A stretch of DNA of 64,000 nucleotides, taken from Pedobacter sp. FW305-3-2-15-E-R2A2 (GTDB taxonomy: Bacteria; Bacteroidota; Bacteroidia; Sphingobacteriales; Sphingobacteriaceae). The notes under the pieces were generated by a model. The model saw only the letters and a program-made list of their open reading frames with translations, did no database searches and was not told the origin of the DNA. The position numbers were made by a program, and so were the translations under genes. Each line of letters begins with the position of its first letter. Position 1 is the first letter of the stretch. Shown in pieces: positions 25,925-34,499 of this stretch. The stretch spans positions 6,386,001 to 6,450,000 of the forward strand of contig NZ_CP151803.1 of assembly GCF_038446955.1 (NCBI RefSeq), read 5' to 3'.

Positions 25925-27820
25925 ATGATAAACCCATTTAGTAAATTGGGGATAAGTGATGACGTTGTTAATGCCGTAAAGGATTTAGGTTTCGAAAATC
26001 CAACACCTATTCAGGAGCAAAGTATTCCTGTGCTGTTAGAGGGCAATAACGATTTTGTTGGTTTGGCCCAAACAGGAACAGGAAAAACAGCCGCATTCGG
26101 TTTACCTCTGTTAGAATTGATCGATTTTAAAAGCAACAAGCCTCAGGCATTAATTTTATGCCCTACAAGAGAGCTTTGCTTACAGATTACGAGCGACATC
26201 AAGAATTTCTCAAAAAACATCTCTGGTGCTAATGTCGTTGCCGTTTACGGTGGCGCAAACATTATGCAGCAATTGCGTGAAATTAGAAACGGTGTACAAA
26301 TTGTTGTAGCTACACCGGGCCGTATGTTGGACATTATTGGCAGAAAAGCTATTGATTTCACGAATGTGAAATTTGTAGTCTTGGATGAAGCTGATGAGAT
26401 GTTGAACATGGGTTTCCAGGAAGACATTAACGACATCTTGTCGACTACTCCTGACGACAAAAAAACATGGTTATTCTCCGCTACTATGCCTCCAGAGGTT
26501 AGAAGAATAGCTAAAAACTACATGGACTCTCCAGTAGAGTTAACCATGGGTACCAAAAACACAGGTAACGTAAATATCGAGCATGAGTACTATATCGTAC
26601 GTGCAAGAGATAAATACGCTGCTTTAAAACGTATCGTAGATTTTAACCCTGAAATCTTTGCGGTAGTATTCTGTAAAACCAAAATGGATACACAGGACGT
26701 TGCTGAACACTTGATTAAAGATGGTTATAATGCGGATGCTTTACACGGAGATTTATCTCAGCAACAACGTGATAAAGTAATGCAGCGTTTCCGTGACCGC
26801 AACATGCAATTATTAATTGCTACAGATGTTGCAGCACGTGGTATTGATGTGAACAACGTAACTCACGTTGTAAATTATTCACTACCTGACGAAATTGAAA
26901 GTTATACCCACCGTAGCGGTCGTACCGGCCGTGCAGGTAAAACAGGTATTTCTATTTGTATCGTTAACTCTAAAGAACTTGGAAAAATCCGTCAGATCGA
27001 AAGAATCATTGGTAAACAATTTACTAAAGCTTCTTTACCTACAGGTTTTGACGTTTGTGAGAAACAATTGTTTGCTTTGGTTCACAAGGTTCACAATGTA
27101 GAAGTTAACGAAGCACAAATTGAGCAATACATCCCTCGTATTATGGATGAGTTTGCTGAATTGAGCAAGGAAGAAGTGATCAAACGTTTTGCATCTTTAG
27201 AGTTTAACCGCTTTTTAGAGTATTACAAAAACGCTCCTGATCTTAATTCTTCGGCTGATGATCGCGGTGAAAGAGGAGAACGTGGTGAGCGCGGTGAAAG
27301 AGGCCCTAGAGGTAGCGACGGTTACACCCGTTTGTTTATCAACTTAGGTTCGGTAGATGACTTTACAAGAGGTGACTTGTTATCTTTTGTTTGTAACAAC
27401 GGTAAAATCAGTGGAAAAAGCATTGGTAAAATCGACTTAAAAGGTGTTTATTCATTCTTTGAAGTAGAAGATGCAACTGTAGATTCTCTATTCAATAATT
27501 TCAAAGGTGTTGAATTCAATAACCGTGGCGTTAGAATTGAGAAAACTGCTGATGGTGATGGCGGTAGCGGCGGTGGTCGTAGTCGTGGTGGATTCGGTGG
27601 CGGTGGTGGCAGACGCGAAGGCGGAAGCTATAGCGGCGGCGGAAGAAGCGGTGGCGGTGACAGAAGAAGCAGCGGTGGCGGCAGACGTGAAGGCGGAAGC
27701 GGCGGCGGTGGTTTCAGAGATTTCTCTGGAAGAAGCCGTGAAGATCGTGGTGGAAACACTGGCGGAAGCGGAAGACGCGAAGGCGGAGCCGGAAGTGGCG
27801 ACAGAAGACGTAGATCTTAA
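25925..27820 (+). CDS. DEAD-box RNA helicase with DbpA-type domain and Gly/Arg-rich tail
   Basis: A 631-residue helicase: Q motif FENPTPIQEQSIP, Walker A AQTGTGKT, PTRELC, DEADEM, SAT and HRSGRTGRAG, all complete in about 365 residues. A DbpA-like RNA-binding domain follows near 455-540 (GYTRLFINLGSVDDF). Before it is a run of GERGER repeats, and after it about 90 residues of Gly, Arg and Ser repeats (RREGGS, GGGRSGG). Such enzymes help ribosome assembly and RNA unfolding, often in the cold. The Gly/Arg tail likely binds RNA weakly or drives condensate formation. Confidence 0.93.
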   Translation: MINPFSKLGISDDVVNAVKDLGFENPTPIQEQSIPVLLEGNNDFVGLAQTGTGKTAAFGLPLLELIDFKSNKPQALILCPTRELCLQITSDIKNFSKNISGANVVAVYGGANIMQQLREIRNGVQIVVATPGRMLDIIGRKAIDFTNVKFVVLDEADEMLNMGFQEDINDILSTTPDDKKTWLFSATMPPEVRRIAKNYMDSPVELTMGTKNTGNVNIEHEYYIVRARDKYAALKRIVDFNPEIFAVVFCKTKMDTQDVAEHLIKDGYNADALHGDLSQQQRDKVMQRFRDRNMQLLIATDVAARGIDVNNVTHVVNYSLPDEIESYTHRSGRTGRAGKTGISICIVNSKELGKIRQIERIIGKQFTKASLPTGFDVCEKQLFALVHKVHNVEVNEAQIEQYIPRIMDEFAELSKEEVIKRFASLEFNRFLEYYKNAPDLNSSADDRGERGERGERGERGPRGSDGYTRLFINLGSVDDFTRGDLLSFVCNNGKISGKSIGKIDLKGVYSFFEVEDATVDSLFNNFKGVEFNNRGVRIEKTADGDGGSGGGRSRGGFGGGGGRREGGSYSGGGRSGGGDRRSSGGGRREGGSGGGGFRDFSGRSREDRGGNTGGSGRREGGAGSGDRRRRS

Positions 27821-27835
27821 TACAACTCATATTAT

Positions 27836-27867
27836 AAAAAACCTCCGGAGATCCCGGAGGTTTTTTT
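27836..27867 (+). terminator. Terminator of the helicase gene
   Basis: Stem CCTCCGG / CCGGAGG extended by A/T pairs, 5-base loop, then eight T. It starts 16 bases after the stop codon. Confidence 0.88.
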
Positions 27868-27938
27868 ATGCCCTGAAATTTCGGTCCGACAGGAAAGCTG
27901 ACATTTTTTATCACTATATTTACAGCCTAATTAACGAT

Positions 27939-29132
27939 ATGAATAATTATTTACCAACTATTACCTTCGCATTTCTCCTTTTACTGACAGGATGCAAAAA
28001 ATCAAAAGAAAGCGAGACCCCACAAGTTATTGATCAAAAACCAGCCACAGAATTAGACAGACCCATTTATGTCTCCGCAACAAAAGGGAAATTTGGAAAC
28101 AGAATAGTGGTTACCTGGACCCCAATCCCCAAAGCAAAAAAATATCAGCTTTTTAAGTTGAACGAGAGCACGCAGGAATATGTATTAACTAAAGAAACAA
28201 CCGATACCACATTTACAGACCTTCAAATCACTAAACCCCTGACTAAAGTATATTACAAAGTCATGGTCCGCAACAGCGACACTGAATACAGTAAGTTCAG
28301 TGATCTTGATTATGGATACACCTCTGGACAGAATTACGTCCCATTCCTTAGCTTTGGAACTGAAGGAGCAGGTCAGGGACAGTTTAGCTTTGTTAATCAC
28401 CTAGAAGTTGATAAAGACAACAATATCTATGTAAGTGACGAAGGAAATAATGTAGTCCATAAATTTAATCAGAAAGGTACATTTTTAGAGCGCTTTTATA
28501 ATGGACAGGGAGCACGGGGCATTGTATTCCTTAACAATGGCAATGTTGTTGTCACACAGGCACAATACAGCAATCCTTATGTTAAGATCATGGACAAACA
28601 GAAAAACGTCCTGAAAGGATGGGGTACATACGGTTCAGCCGATAATCAATTCCTCAATATTGAAGAAATCACCACCGACGACGATCAGAATATATATGTC
28701 GTAGATGGCTCAAATAATCTGGTGAAAAAGTTTGATCAGAATGGTAATTTCTTACTGAAATTTCCCGGCGCAGTGCGCGCTCCCGGGCAGCAGAACGGGC
28801 CTTATCCATTCGGAATCTGCTTTTTCAAAAATAAAATCTTTGTCACTTCGCCAAGAAATGGTCAGGTTAGAGTTTATGATAAAGCAGGAAACTACATCAA
28901 AACATGGAATACGGGAGCGTCAGCAAACGCAATCAAAGGAAAAGGAGATCATCTCTATATAGCCTGTGGAGGATCTATTTTGAAAACAGACGAAGACGGA
29001 TTGGTTAAAGAGGATATTGGAAGAAGTGAAATCGCCGGAGGCCACGTTAGTGGTATTGCAGTAAACAGCGACGGCGACATCATTGCACTCAATGTATCTA
29101 CACGAAAAGTCATTATCTTCAAACAGCTATAA
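27939..29132 (+). CDS. NHL-repeat lipoprotein with fibronectin III-like domain
   Basis: The ATG at 27939 gives 397 residues with a lipoprotein signal (FLLLLTGC-KK). A fibronectin III-like domain covers about residues 35-125 (NRIVVTWTPIPKAKKYQLFK). The remainder is a six-bladed NHL/SMP-type beta-propeller with repeats such as NIYVSDEGNNVVHKFNQKG and NIYVVDGSNNLVKKFDQNG. It is expected to be anchored in the outer membrane or periplasm and to bind a ligand or protein. The frame is open upstream into the helicase gene, but that part is a shadow of the Gly-rich coding region. Confidence 0.85.
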   Translation: MNNYLPTITFAFLLLLTGCKKSKESETPQVIDQKPATELDRPIYVSATKGKFGNRIVVTWTPIPKAKKYQLFKLNESTQEYVLTKETTDTTFTDLQITKPLTKVYYKVMVRNSDTEYSKFSDLDYGYTSGQNYVPFLSFGTEGAGQGQFSFVNHLEVDKDNNIYVSDEGNNVVHKFNQKGTFLERFYNGQGARGIVFLNNGNVVVTQAQYSNPYVKIMDKQKNVLKGWGTYGSADNQFLNIEEITTDDDQNIYVVDGSNNLVKKFDQNGNFLLKFPGAVRAPGQQNGPYPFGICFFKNKIFVTSPRNGQVRVYDKAGNYIKTWNTGASANAIKGKGDHLYIACGGSILKTDEDGLVKEDIGRSEIAGGHVSGIAVNSDGDIIALNVSTRKVIIFKQL

Positions 29133-29143
29133 TTCGCAAGCAT

Positions 29144-29180
29144 AAAAAAGGTCGGCTCCGTTATGGAAGCCGACCTTTTT
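29144..29180. terminator. Terminator between the NHL gene and the adaptor-like gene
   Basis: Stem GGTCGGCT / AGCCGACC flanked by A6 and T5, usable in both directions. It lies 12 bases after the NHL stop and downstream of the convergent minus-strand gene. Confidence 0.8.
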
Positions 29181-29211
29181 GTTTTAGCAAGGAATCTCTA
29201 ATCCCCGCAAA

Positions 29212-29535
29212 CTATTTATCTTTCTTTGCAGGACGGGTCTTGATCTGAGATTCTTTCAGATAAACCTTCCCTCCTTTTTTATTGATGTAATATTTCTTGT
29301 TTTTTCCGTTGATGTAAACATCGGACCCATCAGGAGCCATTTTGCCTTTGTAGGTCTGATCAGCAACTTTAGCCGTTCCCTTCACTGCGACTTCTGCAGT
29401 CTTGTTACCTACCTTTTTAGCCGTTTTGCTAATCGCCTGGCCAACACTTTCTTTTTTCTCCTGAGCGTTAGAGGTTAAGGCCAATGTGCTAAGGAACGCA
29501 AGGGCTAAACCCCCAAATAGATATTTTCTTTTCAT
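29212..29535 (-). CDS. Small exported basic protein with PBCV-type adaptor motif
   Basis: A 107-residue protein with a clear signal peptide (YLFGGLALAFLSTLALTSNAQ). The middle is Lys/Ala-rich and likely helical. The C-terminal YINGKNKKYYINKKGGKVYLK resembles the short basic adaptor motif first named in a chlorella virus. Function unknown; it may bind cell-wall or nucleic acid polyanions. It precedes nothing on its strand except the convergent terminator. Confidence 0.65.
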   Translation of the reverse strand: MKRKYLFGGLALAFLSTLALTSNAQEKKESVGQAISKTAKKVGNKTAEVAVKGTAKVADQTYKGKMAPDGSDVYINGKNKKYYINKKGGKVYLKESQIKTRPAKKDK

Positions 29536-29586
29536 GGTGAGATGTTTTTAGCTAATAACAAAATACCATAAAATTTGTTTGATTAC

Positions 29587-30585
29587 TTAGTTCAGTTGTT
29601 CTGTCAGCAGACGCATTTCGATATGCGGAGAATGTTGTTCATAAAGAACCGCATATACCGCTCTGCTGATGGGCATATCTACTTTATATTTCTTATTGAT
29701 ATGGTGCATACATTTCACCGCATAATAGCCCTCAGCCACCATATTCATCTCCAGTTGCGCTGATTTCACCGTATATCCTTTACCGATCATATTTCCAAAA
29801 GTCCGGTTCCGGCTAAATTGAGAATAAGCAGTAACAAGTAAGTCTCCAAGATAAGCTGATTCTTTAATGTCCCTGGAAATCGGATGTACCGCATCCACAA
29901 AACGTTTAATTTCGCGAATTGCATTGGAGATTAAAACCGCTTGAAAGTTATCTCCATACCCTACCCCATGACAAATTCCGCTGGCTACGGCATAAATGTT
30001 TTTCAACACCGCAGCATACTCCGTTCCGAAAATATCGTCTGAAACATTTGTCTTGATATATCTGGCGCTCAATAAATTTGCAAAGATAGTTGCCAGGTCT
30101 AAATCCAGAGAGGCAATGGTCAGATAAGACAATTTTTCCAGAGCCACTTCTTCCGCATGACAAGGGCCGCTGATCACGACGATATCCTCCAAAGAAACTC
30201 CGTATTTTTGATTCAGAAACTCCCCTATGATCTGATTCTCGTCGGGCACAATCCCTTTGATCGCAGAGATCATTTTCTTGCCCTTTAACATCGCCGGGGT
30301 AACATCCTTTAAGGTTTCCTTTAAAAAGGCCGCAGGGACATTTAAAATCACGTATTCAGCCTGCTCAATAATGCTGACGATATCGCTGGAAATATGTGTT
30401 TCAGGAATTCTGATCTCCACAGAGCTCAGGTAATTTGGATTGTGCTTATATTTTTGCAAATGTGTAATCGCTTCCGCATTACGCATCCACCAATAAATCT
30501 CTTTTGCAGTCGTATTGTCTGAAAGCATTTTTACAATAGCAGTAGCCCAACTACCCCCACCAATCATTGCAACTTTAGGTATCAT
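29587..30585 (-). CDS. gpsA: Glycerol-3-phosphate dehydrogenase [NAD(P)+]
   Basis: A 332-residue enzyme that makes sn-glycerol 3-phosphate for phospholipids. The N-terminal Rossmann motif is IGGGSWATAIVKML; ISAIKGI, ISGPCHAEEVA, AVLKNIYAVASGI with the catalytic Lys, and SAYLGDLLVTAYS are conserved. Membrane-free, cytosolic. A hairpin between it and the upstream efflux adaptor gene indicates separate transcription. Confidence 0.93.
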   Translation of the reverse strand: MIPKVAMIGGGSWATAIVKMLSDNTTAKEIYWWMRNAEAITHLQKYKHNPNYLSSVEIRIPETHISSDIVSIIEQAEYVILNVPAAFLKETLKDVTPAMLKGKKMISAIKGIVPDENQIIGEFLNQKYGVSLEDIVVISGPCHAEEVALEKLSYLTIASLDLDLATIFANLLSARYIKTNVSDDIFGTEYAAVLKNIYAVASGICHGVGYGDNFQAVLISNAIREIKRFVDAVHPISRDIKESAYLGDLLVTAYSQFSRNRTFGNMIGKGYTVKSAQLEMNMVAEGYYAVKCMHHINKKYKVDMPISRAVYAVLYEQHSPHIEMRLLTEQLN

Positions 30586-30595
30586 ACAGTATTAA

Positions 30596-30627
30596 ATAAA
30601 AAACCCCGGTTATTGTTTTAACCGGGG
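30596..30627 (-). terminator. Terminator of the tolC-type/adaptor operon
   Basis: A 9-bp stem (CCCCGGTTA / TAACCGGGG) with a 6-base loop, followed on the minus strand by TTTTTTATTTAA, 33 bases after the adaptor stop. Confidence 0.8.
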
Positions 30628-30659
30628 CAATTTACTCATTTAAAAATGATTGATAAAGT

Positions 30660-32006
30660 TTACTTTTTATCAGGATTGACAAACAATTGATCTTTAGTTG
30701 TTTTCTCTACTTTCATTCCATCTTTCAGTTTGTTCTGAATCGCAGAGTAAGGTCCGGATACCACTTCCTGTCCAGCTTTAAGGCCGCTTTTAATGATGAT
30801 AAACTGATCGTTCTGAATTCCTGTAGTTACTTCTACCTGTTTAACTGTTCCTGCATTGAAAACATACACATATTGCTTCACCGTTTTGTCGGCCAGCTTT
30901 GTTTTCTGTTTATCTGCATTCTCATCATTACCTGCAGTTTTAGCATCTTTATTTTTATCGCTGGTAAATACCGACTGAATTGGAATGGCCAATCCTTTTA
31001 CCGATTCGCTCTCGATATCCACTGTTGCCGATAAACCTGGTCTGAAAGGAGAAGGAAGGTCTTTTGCACCACCTTTAACTCCTTGATAAGAATCTGCAAT
31101 GATCCTTACTTTAACCACGAAGTTCGTTACCTGATCTACTGAGGTCGTTACTGAACCGATGTCTTTGGAAGAACTTGCGATTTCAGTAACCACTCCTTTG
31201 AATTTTTTATCAGCAAAAGCATCTACTTCGATTTTCGCACTATCACCAACATTTACCCTGTTGATGTCGTTCTCGTTTACGTCTACGTTTACTTCCATGG
31301 TAGTCAGGTTGGAAATCCTCATGATCTCTGTTCCTGCCATCTGTGCCGTACCCAGGATACGGTCACCAAGCTCTACAGACAATTTAGAGATTACCCCATC
31401 TACCGGCGCATAAATCGTTGCTTTAGCCAAGTTGGCATTTGCCTCTTGTACATTGGCTCCAAATTGCTCCAGCTGGAACTTGGCAGCCACATAATCTTCT
31501 TTAGATTTAGCGACATTGGTTTTCGCAGTTAAGAAGGCCGCTTTTGCAGCATCAAACTCTGATGCAGAGATCACCTTTTTACCAACTAACTCCACATTAC
31601 GTTTGTAAGTTGCTTCTGCATTTACGAAGTTTCCTTCACTTTGTTTCATCATTTGCAAAGCAGAAGCCACTCCTGCTTTCTGAGAGCTATAGGAGGCCAC
31701 TGCCCTGTCATAACCCGACTTTAATACATCAGGACGAACTTTGATCAGCAACTGGCCTTTTTTAACCACATCGCCTTCTTTTACTAAAAGTTCAGTCACC
31801 TCTCCGGAAACCTCAGAGCTTAATTTCACTTCTGTTTCCGGTTGTACCTTTCCACTGGCAGTAACCGTTTCTATTACTTTTCTGTCTGCAGCTTTATCAA
31901 TGGTCACTTTTTCAATTTTTTCACCACCGATAAGGCCCGTAAGCTTTGCTACAACCAGTAAAGCAATGACTACGCCTAATGTAATTAATATGGGTTTTAG
32001 TTTCAT
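30660..32006 (-). CDS. Periplasmic adaptor (membrane fusion) subunit of an efflux system
   Basis: A 448-residue HlyD/MacA-like adaptor. An N-terminal membrane anchor (residues 5-23) is followed by a lipoyl half-motif (ASGKVQPETEVKLSSEVSG, VKEGDVVKKGQLL), a coiled-coil hairpin at about 100-200, the second lipoyl part (ATIYAPVDGVISKLSVELGD) and beta-barrel domains. It bridges an inner-membrane pump to the TolC-like channel encoded 46 bases upstream. No pump gene is next to it here; gpsA follows instead, so the pump is encoded elsewhere. Confidence 0.88.
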   Translation of the reverse strand: MKLKPILITLGVVIALLVVAKLTGLIGGEKIEKVTIDKAADRKVIETVTASGKVQPETEVKLSSEVSGEVTELLVKEGDVVKKGQLLIKVRPDVLKSGYDRAVASYSSQKAGVASALQMMKQSEGNFVNAEATYKRNVELVGKKVISASEFDAAKAAFLTAKTNVAKSKEDYVAAKFQLEQFGANVQEANANLAKATIYAPVDGVISKLSVELGDRILGTAQMAGTEIMRISNLTTMEVNVDVNENDINRVNVGDSAKIEVDAFADKKFKGVVTEIASSSKDIGSVTTSVDQVTNFVVKVRIIADSYQGVKGGAKDLPSPFRPGLSATVDIESESVKGLAIPIQSVFTSDKNKDAKTAGNDENADKQKTKLADKTVKQYVYVFNAGTVKQVEVTTGIQNDQFIIIKSGLKAGQEVVSGPYSAIQNKLKDGMKVEKTTKDQLFVNPDKK

Positions 32007-32052
32007 TTGTTGTTGTTTATTTATTTTATATCAAATCGAGCCTTATAATGCT

Positions 32053-33504
32053 TTAAAAGATGATTTGCTTGCCCAGGTAATAATCGATAACTTTTGCCCT
32101 GAAGAGTAAATCATATTTTGCCTGAATCATATCGACTTCAGCTTTATTCATGTTGGATTGGGAAGTACTGTAATCTAAGGAGTTTACCAGTCCTACCGCA
32201 TAACGTTGTTCAATCACGTTGAATGCATCTTTTTGTGCCTGGAAAGTATTTGTAGTCGATTCATAACGGCTTTCCGCAGCTTTCAAATCGGCAACAGCCT
32301 GATAGATTACTTTATTCAAATTGTTTTTAGCCAACTGTTCATCAGTCTGGCTGCGTAAATAACTGATCTTAGCTTTTCTCACACTGGATCTGGCAGAAAA
32401 ACCATTGAAAATAGGAATCTGAAGAGATAGTCCTACGTACTGACCAAAGTTATCACTGATCTGATCTTTAAAACGATAACTTTCAGTTACGGCAAGGGCA
32501 CTTGGAGCCATTACAGCTGCATTAGTTCCTTCAACTCTTCCAATCTCTTTAAAGCCATTTGGAAGGAATCCAATCGTTGATTTTCTCCCACTTGAGTAAT
32601 TCGTACTTAAACCGGCAGCAAAAGATAAAGTTGGATAATAACTACCTCTGGCGACCTCAATTCCTCTTTTTGCGGCTTCCGTACGCAAAGCAGCTAATTT
32701 AATATCCGGAAACAGCTCAGTGGCTGCATTGTAAACATCTCCTGCATTCTGATTGACTGAAGGCTTATTAAAGCTGGACAATAAGGGTGCCTGCACTTCA
32801 TATTCCGTAGAAGACGGGATATCCATCAGTTGCGCAAGGGTTAGATAAGAAATGGTTAAAGTATTCTGCGCATTCGTTACATTCAGATCAGCAGTAGCCA
32901 ATTGAGATTTGGCCTGAGAAAGATCTGCCAGCGTCTTATTTCCCACATCTAACAATTGCTGCTCACGAGCCAGCGTTTGCTTAGCCACCGACTGTTGTTG
33001 CTTAGATGCAGACAAAAGATCTCTGTTATACAAGATTTGAAGATAAGAGGTCACTACCTGCAAAATCAGATCGTTTTTCACTTTATCCGTATTCGTTTTA
33101 TCTGCATCAAGCAAAAGTTTATTTTGTTTGATCTGGTTAAGCTTCTGAAAACCCTGAAAGATATTCACTCCTGTTGACACTCCCCCATTAAATGAGGAGA
33201 ACTTTGAGCTGTTAAACTCATTGGTGGATGGATCGACACTACGTCCGAAATTGATATTGTAACTTCCATTACTGTTTAAAGTCGGAAGCAACGCATACTT
33301 GGATTGGCTTAAGTTTTCTTCAGATAAACTCTCGCTCAATTTCGATTGTTTCACCTGAAGGTTATTATTTAAAGTTTTATCTATCGCATCCTGAATAGTA
33401 ATTACTTCCTGTGCCGCGGAGTTCTGCACAAAACCTGTAATCAATGCTAATGACAAAACTAAGCTGAGCTTGGGTAACGCATTAAAACTGGTAAACTTTC
33501 TCAT
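32053..33504 (-). CDS. TolC-family outer membrane channel
   Basis: A 483-residue outer-membrane efflux protein with a signal peptide (LSLVLSLALITGFVQNSAAQ). Two tandem halves rich in coiled-coil sequence are visible, for example ITIQDAIDKTLNNNLQVKQ and LAREQQLLDVGNKTLADL. YAVGLVNSLDYSTSQSNMNKAE near the C-terminus is typical of the second half. It forms the exit duct for tripartite efflux and is the first gene of an operon with the adaptor. Confidence 0.9.
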   Translation of the reverse strand: MRKFTSFNALPKLSLVLSLALITGFVQNSAAQEVITIQDAIDKTLNNNLQVKQSKLSESLSEENLSQSKYALLPTLNSNGSYNINFGRSVDPSTNEFNSSKFSSFNGGVSTGVNIFQGFQKLNQIKQNKLLLDADKTNTDKVKNDLILQVVTSYLQILYNRDLLSASKQQQSVAKQTLAREQQLLDVGNKTLADLSQAKSQLATADLNVTNAQNTLTISYLTLAQLMDIPSSTEYEVQAPLLSSFNKPSVNQNAGDVYNAATELFPDIKLAALRTEAAKRGIEVARGSYYPTLSFAAGLSTNYSSGRKSTIGFLPNGFKEIGRVEGTNAAVMAPSALAVTESYRFKDQISDNFGQYVGLSLQIPIFNGFSARSSVRKAKISYLRSQTDEQLAKNNLNKVIYQAVADLKAAESRYESTTNTFQAQKDAFNVIEQRYAVGLVNSLDYSTSQSNMNKAEVDMIQAKYDLLFRAKVIDYYLGKQIIF

Positions 33505-33589
33505 AATTTTAATTTCACAATAATAATATAAACAACTAACTGATTTTGTAAATTTTCAGGTACAACAAAGTATTTTATTACTTTTGGAC

Positions 33590-34207
33590 ATGTACCTAGT
33601 TAAATCTCCGCTTTTACTGAAATGGTATTACCCATCTCTCATCTGGAACAAAACCCGAGCTCAAAGAGTCATTTATTTAACCTTTGACGACGGACCTATA
33701 CCGGATGTTACAGACTTCGTACTAAAAACTTTAAAAAGCTTTAATGCGAAAGCCACCTTTTTTTGCATTGGCGATAATATACAAAAGCATCCCGATGTAT
33801 TCGGCAGGCTAAAGTCTGAAGGGCACCGGATCGGAAACCATACTTTTAATCACTTAAAAGGTTGGAAAACGGAAGACCAGGTTTACCTTCAAAATTTCCG
33901 GCAATGCCAGGAACTGACCAACACTAATTTATTTCGTCCGCCTTACGGCAGAATTAAAAAATCACAGATTTCGAGTCTGCGCACCGAACTTCCTGAGCTA
34001 CAAATTGTCATGTGGGATGTACTTAGCGGCGATTTCGACCTCAAACTCGCCCCACAAAAATGTTATGAACAGGTGATTAAACATACCGAAAACGGTTCGA
34101 TCATCGTCTTTCACGACAGCCTTAAAGCTTTCGACAGGCTAAAATATGCTTTACCAAGGGCTTTACAATATTTCAGTGAACAGGGTTTCCGATTCGAAAC
34201 CCTTTAA
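33590..34207 (+). CDS. Polysaccharide deacetylase family protein (NodB homology)
   Basis: The ATG at 33590 gives 205 residues. NodB motifs are complete: TFDDGP with the catalytic and metal-binding Asp, HTFNH with the metal-binding His pair, and RPPYGR. IIVFHDS supplies the last catalytic His. It probably removes N-acetyl groups from peptidoglycan or another glycan. No signal peptide is obvious. TACTTTTG, a perfect -7 form, lies at 33579-33586, only three bases before the ATG. Confidence 0.88.
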   Translation: MYLVKSPLLLKWYYPSLIWNKTRAQRVIYLTFDDGPIPDVTDFVLKTLKSFNAKATFFCIGDNIQKHPDVFGRLKSEGHRIGNHTFNHLKGWKTEDQVYLQNFRQCQELTNTNLFRPPYGRIKKSQISSLRTELPELQIVMWDVLSGDFDLKLAPQKCYEQVIKHTENGSIIVFHDSLKAFDRLKYALPRALQYFSEQGFRFETL

Positions 34208-34304
34208 TGTTCAGAGCTGTTTTAAGCTAAGCTCAGGCCAAGAATAGAAAATCACCGCAAAAAACTATCTATCAGCATTTTACAACTGAACATTCTTTTA
34301 CAAC

Positions 34305-34340
34305 TGTTCATAAACGAACAACAATGTTCGCAAACGACCA
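34305..34340. promoter_or_regulatory. Tandem operator-like repeats upstream of aconitase
   Basis: TGTTCATAAACGAACA (34305-34320) and TGTTCGCAAACGACCA (34325-34340) are two 16-base direct repeats with a 20-base period. Each is itself nearly palindromic (TGTTC/GAACA). CGAACA-ACAA-TGTTCG (34316-34331) forms a further dyad between them. The rest of the 292-base gap 34208-34499 shows nothing else clear. Confidence 0.5.
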
Positions 34341-34499
34341 GTGTTATTCTTTTCATTCAGTTTCCAGATCTCCTGTTTATATTATTTAGAATATTTATAA
34401 ATAATACAATGATCTACAGATGATGTCCTGCACCTGTTTTTTTTCGTAAATTCGCTACAAATAATTAAGAATAACTTACCCTTTTAACACATATTATCA

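Noticed and set aside
27240..27800. Possible CRISPR-like or tandem DNA repeat
   Set aside because: The repeats are codons of a Gly/Arg-rich protein tail; units vary in length and there are no spacers.
27507..29132. A 541-residue frame joining the helicase region to the NHL lipoprotein
   Set aside because: Its first 144 codons are an off-frame reading of the Gly/Arg-rich helicase tail (Ala/Val runs) and cross a strong terminator. The lipoprotein signal fixes the real start at 27939.
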